A DNA stretch of 64,000 nucleotides from the NCBI GenBank assembly GCA_001829315.1, contig MIAY01000039.1:85702-149701 (forward strand), in the 5' to 3' direction. Below the pieces are notes generated by a model. It had not been told where the DNA came from. It saw nothing but the letters and a program-made list of their open reading frames with translations, and did not search any database. Source of the DNA: Spirochaetes bacterium GWE1_32_154. Lineage in GTDB: Bacteria; Spirochaetota; GWE2-31-10. The position numbers and the translations under genes are program-made. Of this stretch, positions 8,554 through 17,726 are shown one piece after another; position 1 is the stretch's first letter, and each line of letters opens with the position of its first letter.

Positions 8554-10410
8554 TTATTGATTATCTATACCAAAGGAAAATACCAGATTCCCGCTAAAAC
8601 CGCCACCTTTAAATATTTTCCAGACATCTATACCTAGTTGAACTTCAATTAATGCAGGAACAAATCTCGGTATGATTTGAAATTTAACACCACCTGCTAA
8701 ACCCGGATATAAATTTAATTTTTCAGTTTTTAACGTTTCAATATATGGATTAGCTTCTTTATTATCATAATTAAAATTGGTGTAGTTTTGCGCAAGCCCG
8801 ACATCAAGAAAAAAAGTAAAAAATGCATCCCATTCAAGAGGTTTTTTTAATTGATAGGTTAGAAATGATGGAGTTGTAAAGTTAAAAAGAGGGAGTTTAT
8901 AAGCAATGTTAAGTAATGTTCCTGCATACCCCTCAAAATCACCGGTATTTGAACCCATAACATAGTCGGAATCAACTCGATATATTCTTTTTTCAACAGC
9001 TGCAATTTTTTCTGCATTTATTTTTTCATTTAATTTAAAATGATTATCGTAAGTATTTGTGTCATTATAATAGTAAAAAAGTTTAAATCTCATCATATAA
9101 TGATGTCTTTTGTAAAACCGGTAATCAAGTTGATTGGTAAAATTAACATCTAATTGAATTGTGTTAGATACATCTTTCCATAATTCATAATTTTTACCAA
9201 TATAATTTTGATATGCGTCATTGTAATCAAAAGCTCTTTGAATAATTGTATTGCTGAATATAATTGTATTTGCAAGATTAGGATTAATGTTAAATCTTTT
9301 AGTGAAATTACCAGTAACACCAAGATTTAATACATGATTTGTAAAGTTTTTATGAATGTTTTCTGTATTAAAACTAACCTCTTTACTAGTAATAACTTGA
9401 TTAGATTGAGTAGTAAAGTTACCAATCAGTGTAAAACCTATAGAATAAGCATATTCGGTATTTGGAAAAACAAAATCTAATGAAAGGGTTGGGTTATATA
9501 AATTTTTTATTTCATGAAAATAATTAATTTTCTCATTGTTCTCAACGGGAACATCAAAGGCAAATTTATTATTTAATTCTGTTTCATGTCGATATTTAAT
9601 AGTTGAGCCAAAATTAAAATATGGAGTAACTGGGATATTTACTCCTAATGAAGCGGAAGGGGTAAAGTAGTGGACTGGTGCGACATCATTAATTGCTTTA
9701 TCTTCTTCATTGACTTCAACAACTTTGTAATTTAAAGCAATGTTTGAATTTATTTTAATATCATAATTGGGCACTGTATAATTGAGAGAAAAAGCAGAAG
9801 TTATTACATGGTTATTTATTTTACTCCATTTCCCATCCCATGTAATAACTCCAATGGGAGGAATACTGGTTGTGCTATCAAGGTTATAATTTAAATAACT
9901 GGTAGCAGCTGATAAGTTAATAGAAAATATTAAATTTTCTATGTTTAAAAAGTAATTATCATACCAATCTAAATTAACTCCAATATGGGATGTCGGTAAA
10001 AATTCTAATTTAGCCCCGAGATACTTGCCCCATCCGCCGACATTGTAATGTCTGAAAATCAGCTTTGGTTTAAGTCCCTGACTATTTGAATAGGTAAAAA
10101 AGGGAATTACAATAAATGAAAGTTTTTCCTGAATTACAATTGTAATTATTACTTCATTTTCGTTGATTATATCTTCACGAATCGTTGCTGTATCAATTAT
10201 ATATCTTTGTGCATTAACCTTTGTTAAAACGGTGTTTTTTGTTGATGCGTTCCAGACATCTCCTGGTTTTATTGTAATAATCTTTTTAAGAAAATTAATA
10301 CTTGTTACATTTGTTCCTTCAAAATTAATATCTTTAATTATTATTTCTTGAGCGAAAATAAAAACGGGTAATAAAAAAAGTAATATAATACTGGTATTTT
10401 TGCTATTCAT
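8554..10410 (-). CDS. Omp85/BamA-family outer membrane protein with one POTRA
   Basis: After a signal peptide (about 20 residues ending FAQE), residues 22-95 form a single POTRA-like domain: IKDINFEGTNVTS, IKPGDVWN, and a repeat ending in EVIITIVIQEK. The rest (about 520 residues) alternates polar and hydrophobic residues with many Tyr, Asn and Phe and ends in a beta-signal-like LVFSFGIDNQ, as in a 16-strand barrel of the surface-antigen family. It has far fewer POTRA domains than BamA (five), so it is a specialised paralogue, resembling the short Omp85 proteins of unknown cargo. A lipoprotein gene precedes it and a membrane protein follows it in the operon. Confidence 0.8.
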   Translation of the reverse strand: MNSKNTSIILLFLLPVFIFAQEIIIKDINFEGTNVTSINFLKKIITIKPGDVWNASTKNTVLTKVNAQRYIIDTATIREDIINENEVIITIVIQEKLSFIVIPFFTYSNSQGLKPKLIFRHYNVGGWGKYLGAKLEFLPTSHIGVNLDWYDNYFLNIENLIFSINLSAATSYLNYNLDSTTSIPPIGVITWDGKWSKINNHVITSAFSLNYTVPNYDIKINSNIALNYKVVEVNEEDKAINDVAPVHYFTPSASLGVNIPVTPYFNFGSTIKYRHETELNNKFAFDVPVENNEKINYFHEIKNLYNPTLSLDFVFPNTEYAYSIGFTLIGNFTTQSNQVITSKEVSFNTENIHKNFTNHVLNLGVTGNFTKRFNINPNLANTIIFSNTIIQRAFDYNDAYQNYIGKNYELWKDVSNTIQLDVNFTNQLDYRFYKRHHYMMRFKLFYYYNDTNTYDNHFKLNEKINAEKIAAVEKRIYRVDSDYVMGSNTGDFEGYAGTLLNIAYKLPLFNFTTPSFLTYQLKKPLEWDAFFTFFLDVGLAQNYTNFNYDNKEANPYIETLKTEKLNLYPGLAGGVKFQIIPRFVPALIEVQLGIDVWKIFKGGGFSGNLVFSFGIDNQ

Positions 10411-10425
10411 TAATATTCCGATACA

Positions 10426-11211
10426 TTATTTAATTTTAATAATTATTTTTTCAGGATCGTCTAATTGAAAATAATTGCTCGTATTGGTAAAATCATCAAT
10501 ACTTACTTTATCTATAGATGTGCTTCGAATAACAAAAGTCATTGAAACATTATTGTTGTCCGGTTTAACTTTTAGGCGTTGCGGGATGACTTCGCCATTT
10601 TCCATTGTGTTATATGACAGAATATCGATAGTAAGCGGATCAAAAAATTGATTTTGTAATCGTGCTGAAACAATTTTTTCTTCATCATCAATGATAATTA
10701 CAAAGTTTGTTGTCTGGTTGGTCAATTTTAATTGATATTCTGTTTTGTTTTTAATAAAATCAATCATTTGTAAATCATCTGAATAAGGTACTAAACCAAG
10801 TAAAAAATATACCAACTCTATTGGATTAAAATTAAAACCCAATATTTTTGAAAAGTCTACTACACTATCATTCAGTCTCACATAATTATTATCTGTATGA
10901 TTTACAATAATGAATTCACCGGAATTCATATAAAGATCGAGTAAAGGTTTTGATAAAACTGATAATTTTAAGATTGATTTCTTGCTAGCTATATCAGCTG
11001 TAACTGAAAAAGATATGTAAACTGCAGGTATGTTTTTATTTCCTGAAATTTGAAGAGAGCCTGAAATTGTTGCAGAATTTATAGATTCTGATTTACTGAT
11101 CATTTTTTTATAAACTACATTTTTTTTGAGATATTCTTTTTCTTTTATATTAACTGTTTTACAACTGAAAAAAACAAACAAAAAAATAAATGCTATATAT
11201 AAATATTTCAA
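10426..11211 (-). CDS. Lipoprotein, LolB/DUF4292-like
   Basis: The start is most likely the TTG at 11211, because GGAG lies a few bases before it. The product then begins with a short leader ending in VFFSC, a lipobox. A TTG 12 bases further upstream would include that GGAG in the coding region. The 261-residue product has the order seen in LolA/LolB-fold lipoproteins such as DUF4292: a polar N-terminus, beta strands with SGSLQISG, a central hydrophobic helix around NPIELVYFLLG, and late strands. The fold call is tentative. It is the first gene of an operon with the Omp85-like barrel, 15 bases upstream of it, so a role in feeding or assembling outer-membrane material fits. Confidence 0.65.
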   Translation of the reverse strand: MKYLYIAFIFLFVFFSCKTVNIKEKEYLKKNVVYKKMISKSESINSATISGSLQISGNKNIPAVYISFSVTADIASKKSILKLSVLSKPLLDLYMNSGEFIIVNHTDNNYVRLNDSVVDFSKILGFNFNPIELVYFLLGLVPYSDDLQMIDFIKNKTEYQLKLTNQTTNFVIIIDDEEKIVSARLQNQFFDPLTIDILSYNTMENGEVIPQRLKVKPDNNNVSMTFVIRSTSIDKVSIDDFTNTSNYFQLDDPEKIIIKIK

Positions 11212-11401
11212 AACACACTCCAATTTTTTTTAACGAGTTTAATACTATCATATTAAATAATGTTATAATAATCATTTCAGATAAATATCATAAAATATTG
11301 TTTAGTACAATTATTTTAATCATAAAATGTAAATTTATTAATAATAATTTAATATTTATAGTATATAGAGTATACTATTATAATCTATAGGAGTTTTATT
11401 T

Positions 11402-12088
11402 ATGAAATTATTAAAATTATTAACATTAGGTTTTTCGTTAATAGTGATTACATCATGTTTTTCTCAACGAATTACTTTAAATCCTGATAAAAAGAGTGGA
11501 AATGTTTCTATTAATTATACGTTCAGTGATGATGATTTTGAAATACTTTCACTTATTTTGTCTTCAGCACCGGTTGGTGGAGAAGCAGGAACTTTTGATC
11601 CTTCAATCTTAATTGATAAAAAAGAGTTTATTTCATATTTCCAAAAAATGGAAGTTAAAGAATTAACACTGGTAAAGTCGGATATTTCAAGAAAAGTTAT
11701 TGATGGGGTTGGTTATTACACCGGTGCTATAGTAATCAATTTTACAGATTTTGAAATTTTACTCAACAAATTTCCTGCCAGTGAAAATGGTTTAGGATTT
11801 AAAAGAGAGGGGCAGGTTATTACAATGGAACAGAAAATTGAAATGGGGAAAATGGGTGACATGGAAACTCTTGATAATTATATTGATTTAGTGAAAGCAG
11901 ATAAACCGGTTTGGTATAAGAAATTTATTAATGATGATTTTCTGATAGAAATTGTTTTGAAAAAGCCTTTTATTCAAACCCGGGGCGTTACGCTTTCGTC
12001 TGATAAAAAAACGGCGAAGTATTCTTTTAAAACCGCTGATATGATTGGTTCTAATCGAAAGGATCTTGATTTTATGCTGAAGTTTTAA
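11402..12088 (+). CDS. Lipoprotein of unknown function
   Basis: The 228-residue product has a signal peptide ending in VITSC, a lipobox at residue 19. The body is mixed alpha/beta with no motif I recognise. It contains ISRKVIDGVGYYTG and a C-terminal SSDKKTAKYSFKTADM, features seen in lipoproteins that share a LolA-like or LppM-like sandwich, but this is a guess. A GGAG ribosome binding site precedes the ATG, with two AT-rich -10-like hexamers (TATACT and TATAAT) just upstream at 11371-11384. It diverges from the Omp85 operon and is separated from rplM by a promoter. Confidence 0.6.
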   Translation: MKLLKLLTLGFSLIVITSCFSQRITLNPDKKSGNVSINYTFSDDDFEILSLILSSAPVGGEAGTFDPSILIDKKEFISYFQKMEVKELTLVKSDISRKVIDGVGYYTGAIVINFTDFEILLNKFPASENGLGFKREGQVITMEQKIEMGKMGDMETLDNYIDLVKADKPVWYKKFINDDFLIEIVLKKPFIQTRGVTLSSDKKTAKYSFKTADMIGSNRKDLDFMLKF

Positions 12089-12220
12089 TAAAAAAACATT
12101 GATTTTTTTTGTGTTTATGTTATATTGCGACGATAATTAGTATTTTGTTATCCGATACAAGTGTTTTTGGTAGTTTTTATGTAAATAATACTTGTTCAAT
12201 TGTTAAAATATCAGATTATC

Positions 12221-12249
12221 TTGACAAAAAAAATATAAAATATTATATG
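12221..12249 (+). promoter_or_regulatory. Promoter for rplM-rpsI
   Basis: A perfect TTGACA (12221-12226) and TATATG (12244-12249) are separated by 17 bases. Transcription would start near 12256, giving a leader of about 25 bases with AGGAG at 12271-12275 before the rplM ATG at 12281. Confidence 0.7.
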
Positions 12250-12280
12250 GTTATACCTGTTATAGTGATTAGGAGCAGAA

Positions 12281-12721
12281 ATGAAGAAGTTTACAACGTA
12301 TAATGTGACGTCTAAAGACATAGCGAAAAAATGGTACATAATTGATGCTGATGGTATTCCTCTTGGTAGAGTTGCTGTAAAAGCTGCTTATGTTCTTAGG
12401 GGTAAGCATAAACCCACTTATACCCCGCATCTTGATACCGGAGATAATATTATTATTATCAATGCTTCAAAAGCAATAATGACCGGAAATAAAACAAGCG
12501 ATAAAATTTATTATCACCACACTGGTTATATGGGTGGTCTTAAAGAGACTACATATGAGAAAATGATGGAAAAAAAACCAGTTTTCCCTATGGAAGCAGC
12601 TGTTAAAGGAATGTTACCAAAAGGTCCTTTAGGAAGAGAAATGTTCAGAAACCTTAGAGTGTATGAAGGTGCTGAATATAATGAAGCTTCACAAAAACCA
12701 GAGAAACTTGAGATTAAATAA
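12281..12721 (+). CDS. rplM: 50S ribosomal protein L13
   Basis: L13 is an early-assembling protein of the large ribosomal subunit. The 146-residue product has the family landmarks: KKWYIIDADGIPLGRVAV, LRGKHKPTYTPHLDTGD, a YYHHTGYMGGLK segment and the C-terminal GMLPKGPLGREMFRNLRVY. The start at 12281 follows AGGAG. It is followed 15 bases later by rpsI, the standard L13-S9 pair. Confidence 0.98.
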   Translation: MKKFTTYNVTSKDIAKKWYIIDADGIPLGRVAVKAAYVLRGKHKPTYTPHLDTGDNIIIINASKAIMTGNKTSDKIYYHHTGYMGGLKETTYEKMMEKKPVFPMEAAVKGMLPKGPLGREMFRNLRVYEGAEYNEASQKPEKLEIK

Positions 12722-12736
12722 GAGAGGAGAACTTAA

Positions 12737-13144
12737 ATGGCTTTGTCTAAAAAAGTAGGTAACCTTTATTTTTCTACCGGTAGAAGAAAAACATCGGTAG
12801 CAAGAGCAGTTGTTGCTAAGGGAAAAGGTAATATTGTAATTAATGGAAAACCTCTTAAGGATTATTTTCCTGCAGGTTTATTTGATATGATAGTTAAACA
12901 ACCACTTGTTGTTACTAATACAGTTGATAGTTATGACATAAAAGTTAATGTTTATGGTGGTGGTATGAGTGGTCAGGCAGGTGCTATAAGACATGCAATA
13001 GCACGAGCATTAGATTTAATTGACGAAAAAAATCATACACCAATGAAAAAATTAAAACTTTTAACACGAGATCCAAGAATGGTTGAAAGAAAGAAATATG
13101 GTCAGAAGAAAGCAAGAAAGAGATTTCAGTTTTCAAAACGATAA
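12737..13144 (+). CDS. rpsI: 30S ribosomal protein S9
   Basis: S9 belongs to the small-subunit head, and its C-terminal tail contacts P-site tRNA. The 135-residue product shows STGRRKTSVARAVV near the N-terminus, GGGMSGQAGAIRHAIARAL in the middle and the classical ending DPRMVERKKYGQKKARKRFQFSKR, with its terminal Lys-Arg. GAGAGGAG precedes the ATG. The operon ends at the hairpin 13161-13187. Confidence 0.98.
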   Translation: MALSKKVGNLYFSTGRRKTSVARAVVAKGKGNIVINGKPLKDYFPAGLFDMIVKQPLVVTNTVDSYDIKVNVYGGGMSGQAGAIRHAIARALDLIDEKNHTPMKKLKLLTRDPRMVERKKYGQKKARKRFQFSKR

Positions 13145-13160
13145 TATTTGTAAGATATTT

Positions 13161-13190
13161 AAAAGAGGAACATTTTGTTCCTCTTTTTTT
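13161..13190 (+). terminator. Intrinsic terminator of rplM-rpsI
   Basis: An 11-base stem (AAAAGAGGAAC pairing with GTTCCTCTTTT, loop of about five bases) runs directly into a T-run. It lies 16 bases after the rpsI stop. Confidence 0.92.
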
Positions 13191-13207
13191 GTTATTAAGG
13201 ATTTATA

Positions 13208-13675
13208 ATGTCAAATATATTAGAAAGTGCACTTAGGATTACTGCTTTTGGACCGCAGTTTAAATCTGTTTTGAAAACTAAATTGAGAGTAAAAGGATAT
13301 CTTGATACTGAAATTGATAATGTTATCATTAAACTTGAATCACTCGAATTATTAGATGATTTTAAAGTTACTAAATTATATGTTACAACACAGGTGAAAA
13401 ATAAATTTTATGGTCCAAATCTTATTAGGGCTAAGTTATTTGAGAAGGGAGTTGATAAAGAGATTGTTGAGTCAATAATTAAAGAAATATTTTTTGATAT
13501 TGAAGAAGAAACAGATGTTTGTTTGAAGTGTTTTAATAAATTTATTACTGAAAAAGAAAAGTCAAATACATCAAAAATATATAGAAAACTTCAATCAAAA
13601 GGTTTTTCTATGCGTGCAATTAAAAATGTCGTAGCTACTCAATTAGATATTGAGGTAGATGACGATATTAGATAA
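13208..13675 (+). CDS. recX: Regulatory protein RecX
   Basis: RecX binds RecA filaments and limits recombinase activity. The 155-residue product is made of the repeated three-helix modules typical of RecX: AL---T-FG---KSVLKTKLRVKGYLDTEIDNVI, then LLDDFKVTKLYV, YGPNLIRAKLFEKGVDKEIV and a third, KIYRKLQSKGFSMRAIKNVV. The length is normal. It begins 18 bases after the rpsI terminator and its last 33 bases overlap the convergent PAS-like gene. recA is not in the window. Confidence 0.85.
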   Translation: MSNILESALRITAFGPQFKSVLKTKLRVKGYLDTEIDNVIIKLESLELLDDFKVTKLYVTTQVKNKFYGPNLIRAKLFEKGVDKEIVESIIKEIFFDIEEETDVCLKCFNKFITEKEKSNTSKIYRKLQSKGFSMRAIKNVVATQLDIEVDDDIR

Positions 13676-14356
13676 TAAATGTTCTGAATTAAAAATTGGA
13701 AATGCCGAGAGTAATTTAATTTTAATATCATTGGAATTATCAATAATTTTAATATTCTGAAATTCGCATACTTTTTTTTCTATATCAAGTTTAATCAGTA
13801 ATGACTTAAAATTTATATCAATAATATCTTTAATGTTAAGGGTTTGTAATAGTATTATATCTGTTTTTAACTTTTGTTCAAATGCTTTACTGACAAAAAG
13901 AATATCACCTTGAATATTTGCTATTATCATAAATCCATTATAAGTTAGTGAAAGATGTTCAACTAATGCATACATTGAGCTGAGTTTGACAATTCTTTTG
14001 TTTCCTAAATCATTAATTCTTGAAAATAATTCAGTGATTTTTATCCCGATTATTCCTAATTTTTTTATTGATTGATGTTGATTTGAAAAGTTATGATGCT
14101 TTGAAAAATCTATGAGTTTGTTAAATTCGGTTATTATATTTGTGTTTTTCTTAAAAAGTATATATATAATCGGTACGTTGATGGAAATAATAAAAATCAT
14201 TAAATAAATAATAATCTCGGACTGTTTCTTTATTGATACCGGATCAGTTAGATCGTTATTATTGATAGTGTAAAAAAAATATAAACTAGTAATAATTATG
14301 CTGGTTAAATGAAAAATGATTAGGGAGTTTAAATGTCTTTTTGTTATAATAAGCAT
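13643..14356 (-). CDS. Membrane protein with PAS-like domain, third gene of ktr operon
   Basis: The 237-residue product has two membrane segments (about residues 12-30 and 48-68), a short linker of HAMP-like character and a C-terminal region (about 125-237) that reads like a PAS domain: LSLTYNGFMIIANIQGDILFVSKAFEQ followed by a helix and strands. It lacks kinase, cyclase or methyl-accepting motifs. Its ribosome binding site AAGGAG lies inside the end of ktrA, 2 bases from that stop, so it is coupled to potassium transport. Its 3' end overlaps recX on the other strand by 33 bases. A sensor or modulator of KtrAB is an inference from context. Confidence 0.6.
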   Translation of the reverse strand: MLIITKRHLNSLIIFHLTSIIITSLYFFYTINNNDLTDPVSIKKQSEIIIYLMIFIISINVPIIYILFKKNTNIITEFNKLIDFSKHHNFSNQHQSIKKLGIIGIKITELFSRINDLGNKRIVKLSSMYALVEHLSLTYNGFMIIANIQGDILFVSKAFEQKLKTDIILLQTLNIKDIIDINFKSLLIKLDIEKKVCEFQNIKIIDNSNDIKIKLLSAFPIFNSEHLLSNIVIYLNI

Positions 14357-14358
14357 AA

Positions 14359-15048
14359 TTAGAGCTCCTTAATTAGTTTAATACTAATATCTTCACCTAC
14401 AAGAATGAGAATATCTCCCTCTTTTAGTGTTTCGTGTGCGTCAGGAATTATAATTATTTCTTTAAGCGTTGTGTTTCCAAATTCGTCCATGTTAAAATCT
14501 TTTCGCTTTATAAGAACAACGCTGACATTGTGTTTATTTCGCAGATCAAGAGCCGGCAATGTTTTATTAATAAATGGTTCAGGAGTTACAATTTCTGCAA
14601 ATGAATATCGATCAGAAATGGTATATTGATCTATAAGATTTGGAGAAACTATTTTGTTAGCTATTCTGCGACCTTGTTCTACCTCGATATTGATTATTTC
14701 ATCAGCTCCGATCTTACTGAGAATTTGATGATGAATAGAAGATGAGGATCGGGCTATAACGTGGGGAATATTAAAGTTTTTTAATATAGCCGTTGATAAT
14801 ATACTTGATTGAATATCAGCAGCCATTGCAACAACTGCCGTATCTACTGATGAAATAGGGGTTGATTTCATTGCAATTTCATCTGTTGTATCTATTTCAA
14901 TTGTTTGGTATATTTCTTCTTTAATTTTTTCCAGCAATTTTTGATCTTTATCCATTGCGATTACTTTACTGCCTTTTTTTGTCAGTTCAAGACATAATTC
15001 ATATCCAAAAGTGCCTAAACCGATAACTGCAATTAATTTACTTGCCAT
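14359..15048 (-). CDS. ktrA: Potassium channel gating subunit KtrA/TrkA
   Basis: This is a cytoplasmic ring-forming regulator of K+ uptake that binds nucleotides. The 229-residue product has one RCK_N Rossmann domain (VIGLGTFGYELCLELTKKGSKVIAMDKD, with acidic residues at the end of strand two) and one C-terminal RCK_C domain starting near residue 150. A single RCK_N/RCK_C copy is the KtrA layout; E. coli-type TrkA has two. It lies 12 bases after ktrB and is followed by the PAS-like gene. Confidence 0.88.
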   Translation of the reverse strand: MASKLIAVIGLGTFGYELCLELTKKGSKVIAMDKDQKLLEKIKEEIYQTIEIDTTDEIAMKSTPISSVDTAVVAMAADIQSSILSTAILKNFNIPHVIARSSSSIHHQILSKIGADEIINIEVEQGRRIANKIVSPNLIDQYTISDRYSFAEIVTPEPFINKTLPALDLRNKHNVSVVLIKRKDFNMDEFGNTTLKEIIIIPDAHETLKEGDILILVGEDISIKLIKEL

Positions 15049-15060
15049 TTTTTCTCCAAT

Positions 15061-16797
15061 TTACCCTATCATAACATCTGCTGAAGGATATTGTATTTTT
15101 ACTGATTTTTTATGATTTGCAACAGCTGAAAACAAAGTTAATGGCCCCGTTTTCCCGATAAACATTAAAATAATAATTATTAATTTGCCTATAGATGATA
15201 ATTCTGCGGTTATACCACCCGATAAGCCAACAGTTCCAAATGCTGATATTGTTTCGAATGCGAGTTTAATAAAATCCTGTTTACTGTCTGAAATTGTTAA
15301 GATAAAAAGTGCAGTTATAATTAATGAAATGGATAAAAATAAAATCATAAAACATCGAACTATAATATCCCTTGATATGGTTTTATTAAATGCAATCGTT
15401 GTTTCCTGATTTCGCATAAATGCTCTTATTCTTATAACTATAATTGCAAGTGTATTAACTTTTACTCCTCCTGCTGTAGAGCCTGAGGCACCACCAATAT
15501 ACATCATAATCATCATAAATAAATATGTTGAAGAGTGAAATAAGGAAGTGTTCATTGTGTTAAAACCCGCAGTTCTTAAAGTAACTGCTTGAAAAAAAGA
15601 AGATAAATATTGTGTGCCAATATGTTCTTTAGCAAGAGTATTGTTATGTTCAAGTGCATAAATCATAAAAAAAGAAATGATTGTCAAAATACTCGAAGTT
15701 ATTAATACAATTTTTGTATTATCTGATATTTTTATAATTGGACCACTATAATTTTTTTTTATTTTTTTTATTTTATACTCTAAATATTGGAAAACATTTG
15801 AAATTGTTGAAAATCCTAAACCACCGGCTATGATTAAAATAGCAATTGTAAATATTGTTATTGGGGATGATTTATATGACATCAGACTGTCAGGCATAAG
15901 GGAAAAACCGGCATTACAGAATGCTGAAACAGAATGGAAAATCGAATAATAGAGAGATTTAAAAGAAAAACCGTATATCGTTTGAAATTTTACAAAAAGA
16001 AAGAAAGTACCAATTGTTTCGATTACAAACGCTGTAAGTATTATGTTTTTAATATTTCGAAATAAAGAACTCATATCTTTTTGATTTAATACATATGAAA
16101 GTGTTATTGTGTCTTCAATTGAAATTTTTCTGTACAACATAAAAGATATAAAGGTTGAGAAAATCATTATTCCAAGACCACCTAATTGGATGAGGATGAG
16201 AATGATTATTTGGCCGAACAGAGTAAATATCGTCCCTGTGTCAACAACACTAAGACCGGTTACGCAAATTGCAGAAGTTGATGTAAATAATGCATTGATA
16301 TATCCTAATTTTTCCGAACCATGAATCGCAAATGGAAGAGTAAGGAGGGTCGTTCCTATAAATGTTATGATAAAATAACTTGAAATAACACTTTTTGCAG
16401 GATTTCTAAGTATATTTTGGGACAGATCTTTAATTTCGATGTTTTCATTCTTGTTGATTATATTATAAATATTTCTAAGAATAATTGCTAAAACAGCAAT
16501 TGATATCGATATTTTACCCGGAACAAAATAATCTGAGATTGATTTATAATTGATTAGAAAAAATAGAATTAAAATTAAAATAAAGTCAGGTAATACTTTT
16601 TGAATATTAAAATTAGTAATCAATAATATTATAAAAATGTCTATAATATAGAGAGTTACTGCAATATAAAAAAAATAATAGGCTAATCCACCGGTAGATA
16701 CTGAATTCGTATGAAAATTTGTAATAGAAGTTATTAAAAATAAAACAGATAAGACGTTTATTATTATTCGATAAAATTTATTATTCATAATATTCAT
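15061..16797 (-). CDS. ktrB: Potassium uptake protein KtrB/TrkH
   Basis: KtrB is the ion-conducting membrane subunit of the Ktr/Trk K+ uptake system. In the 578-residue product the four filter-like pore loops are visible: SAICVTGLS, SAFCNAGFS, TLRTAGFN and SAFGTVGLS, each with the conserved Gly, among about ten membrane helices. An N-terminal extension of roughly 130 residues adds extra membrane segments. The start may be ATG 16797 or ATG 16788; neither has a good ribosome binding site. It is the first gene of the ktrB-ktrA-PAS operon. Confidence 0.92.
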   Translation of the reverse strand: MNIMNNKFYRIIINVLSVLFLITSITNFHTNSVSTGGLAYYFFYIAVTLYIIDIFIILLITNFNIQKVLPDFILILILFFLINYKSISDYFVPGKISISIAVLAIILRNIYNIINKNENIEIKDLSQNILRNPAKSVISSYFIITFIGTTLLTLPFAIHGSEKLGYINALFTSTSAICVTGLSVVDTGTIFTLFGQIIILILIQLGGLGIMIFSTFISFMLYRKISIEDTITLSYVLNQKDMSSLFRNIKNIILTAFVIETIGTFFLFVKFQTIYGFSFKSLYYSIFHSVSAFCNAGFSLMPDSLMSYKSSPITIFTIAILIIAGGLGFSTISNVFQYLEYKIKKIKKNYSGPIIKISDNTKIVLITSSILTIISFFMIYALEHNNTLAKEHIGTQYLSSFFQAVTLRTAGFNTMNTSLFHSSTYLFMMIMMYIGGASGSTAGGVKVNTLAIIVIRIRAFMRNQETTIAFNKTISRDIIVRCFMILFLSISLIITALFILTISDSKQDFIKLAFETISAFGTVGLSGGITAELSSIGKLIIIILMFIGKTGPLTLFSAVANHKKSVKIQYPSADVMIG

Positions 16798-16882
16798 TCA
16801 AAATACAATAAAAAAATATTTATGTAAAGGATATTTTAAGTCAGGTAAACCTTATGTAGAATTCACGTATTTCAATTCATTC

Positions 16883-17003
16883 AAGCCTCTTGCAAAAATA
16901 CTTTTCTTTTCTCGAATTTTTGCATGAGGCTACCTCTAACGCAATTATTTTGCGTATGGCGGAAGCAAAAATTATGTACTCATGATTTTTGCAAGAGCCT
17001 CAT
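16883..17003. repeat. Modular palindromic intergenic repeat, copy 1
   Basis: The 121-base element is built of three stem-loops. The first pairs AGCCTCTTGCAAAAAT with ATTTTTGCATGAGGCT. The short middle one is ACGCAAT-TATT-TTGCGT. The third pairs GCAAAAATTATG with CATGATTTTTGC and ends in AAGAGCCTC, so the element ends also match each other. Related copies lie at 19923-20046 and 51852-52066. It fills the gap between ktrB and the J-domain gene. Confidence 0.8.
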
Positions 17004-17030
17004 TCTATATGAGTTAATGGTATGATTTTC

Positions 17031-17723
17031 TTACTGAGTTTCAACGGAAGGCAGTACTTTTAATAAAAATTGATATGCATTATTAAGTTGTATAAAATCA
17101 CCGGATACAACTCCATTATTGACATCAGGATGTTTTATTTTCGCCAATTTCCTATATGCAGTTTTAACCATTTCAATAGTACATCTTTCGGGTAGTGACA
17201 GTAGTTCAGTTGATTTTTTAAATTGATCATAATTAAAAAGTAATTCCCATGTTCCATTTATAAATGCTTCTGCACGTTTTTCATCGAGATTGTAATAGTT
17301 TTCTTCAGAGTAATAAAAATATTTTAATGAACTATTTTCTAATTGAACATTATCATTTTTACTTGCATGGAAAGGACAGAGAAAACTATTATTTTCAGTT
17401 TCAGCATTACAAAATAAACCGGTTGCCGGATCGTATTCCCGGCAAAAACCATTTTCCGGATAGTTTGTTAAGAACGAACGCATAAAATGGACATGAAGAT
17501 ATTTTTTCTGTTTATAATACGTATCCTGTAACTGATAAAGCATTGTAAATAAAGCAAAATGATATCTGTACAATTCGATTGGTAATAAGTCCGAAACATT
17601 TTTGAGATCATACACTGATTTAAGGGCTGAACTTTCATAAAAAGGTCTGTCCTGGCTTTTAATAAAACCATCCAATTTATCGATAAATTCTTTACTTGTT
17701 AAATGTTTTAAATCATACAGCAT
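17031..17723 (-). CDS. J-domain protein with Cys/His cluster
   Basis: The 230-residue product has a C-terminal J domain (about residues 165-225) with the Hsp70-activating HPD motif in AYRKLAKIKHPDVN. The central region has GFCREYDPATGLFC and LCPFH, a C-x(11)-C-x(10)-C-x(2)-H arrangement that could bind zinc. The N-terminal half is helical and unfamiliar. A J domain at the C-terminus is unusual, since DnaJ and most co-chaperones carry it first. The ATG is 3 bases after the metG stop, with AAGGTAAG upstream inside metG, so the two genes are coupled. Confidence 0.72.
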   Translation of the reverse strand: MLYDLKHLTSKEFIDKLDGFIKSQDRPFYESSALKSVYDLKNVSDLLPIELYRYHFALFTMLYQLQDTYYKQKKYLHVHFMRSFLTNYPENGFCREYDPATGLFCNAETENNSFLCPFHASKNDNVQLENSSLKYFYYSEENYYNLDEKRAEAFINGTWELLFNYDQFKKSTELLSLPERCTIEMVKTAYRKLAKIKHPDVNNGVVSGDFIQLNNAYQFLLKVLPSVETQ

Positions 17724-17726
17724 AAC

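Noticed and set aside
12109..12303. A 64-codon frame before rplM
   Set aside because: It overlaps the rplM promoter and start and has no ribosome site.
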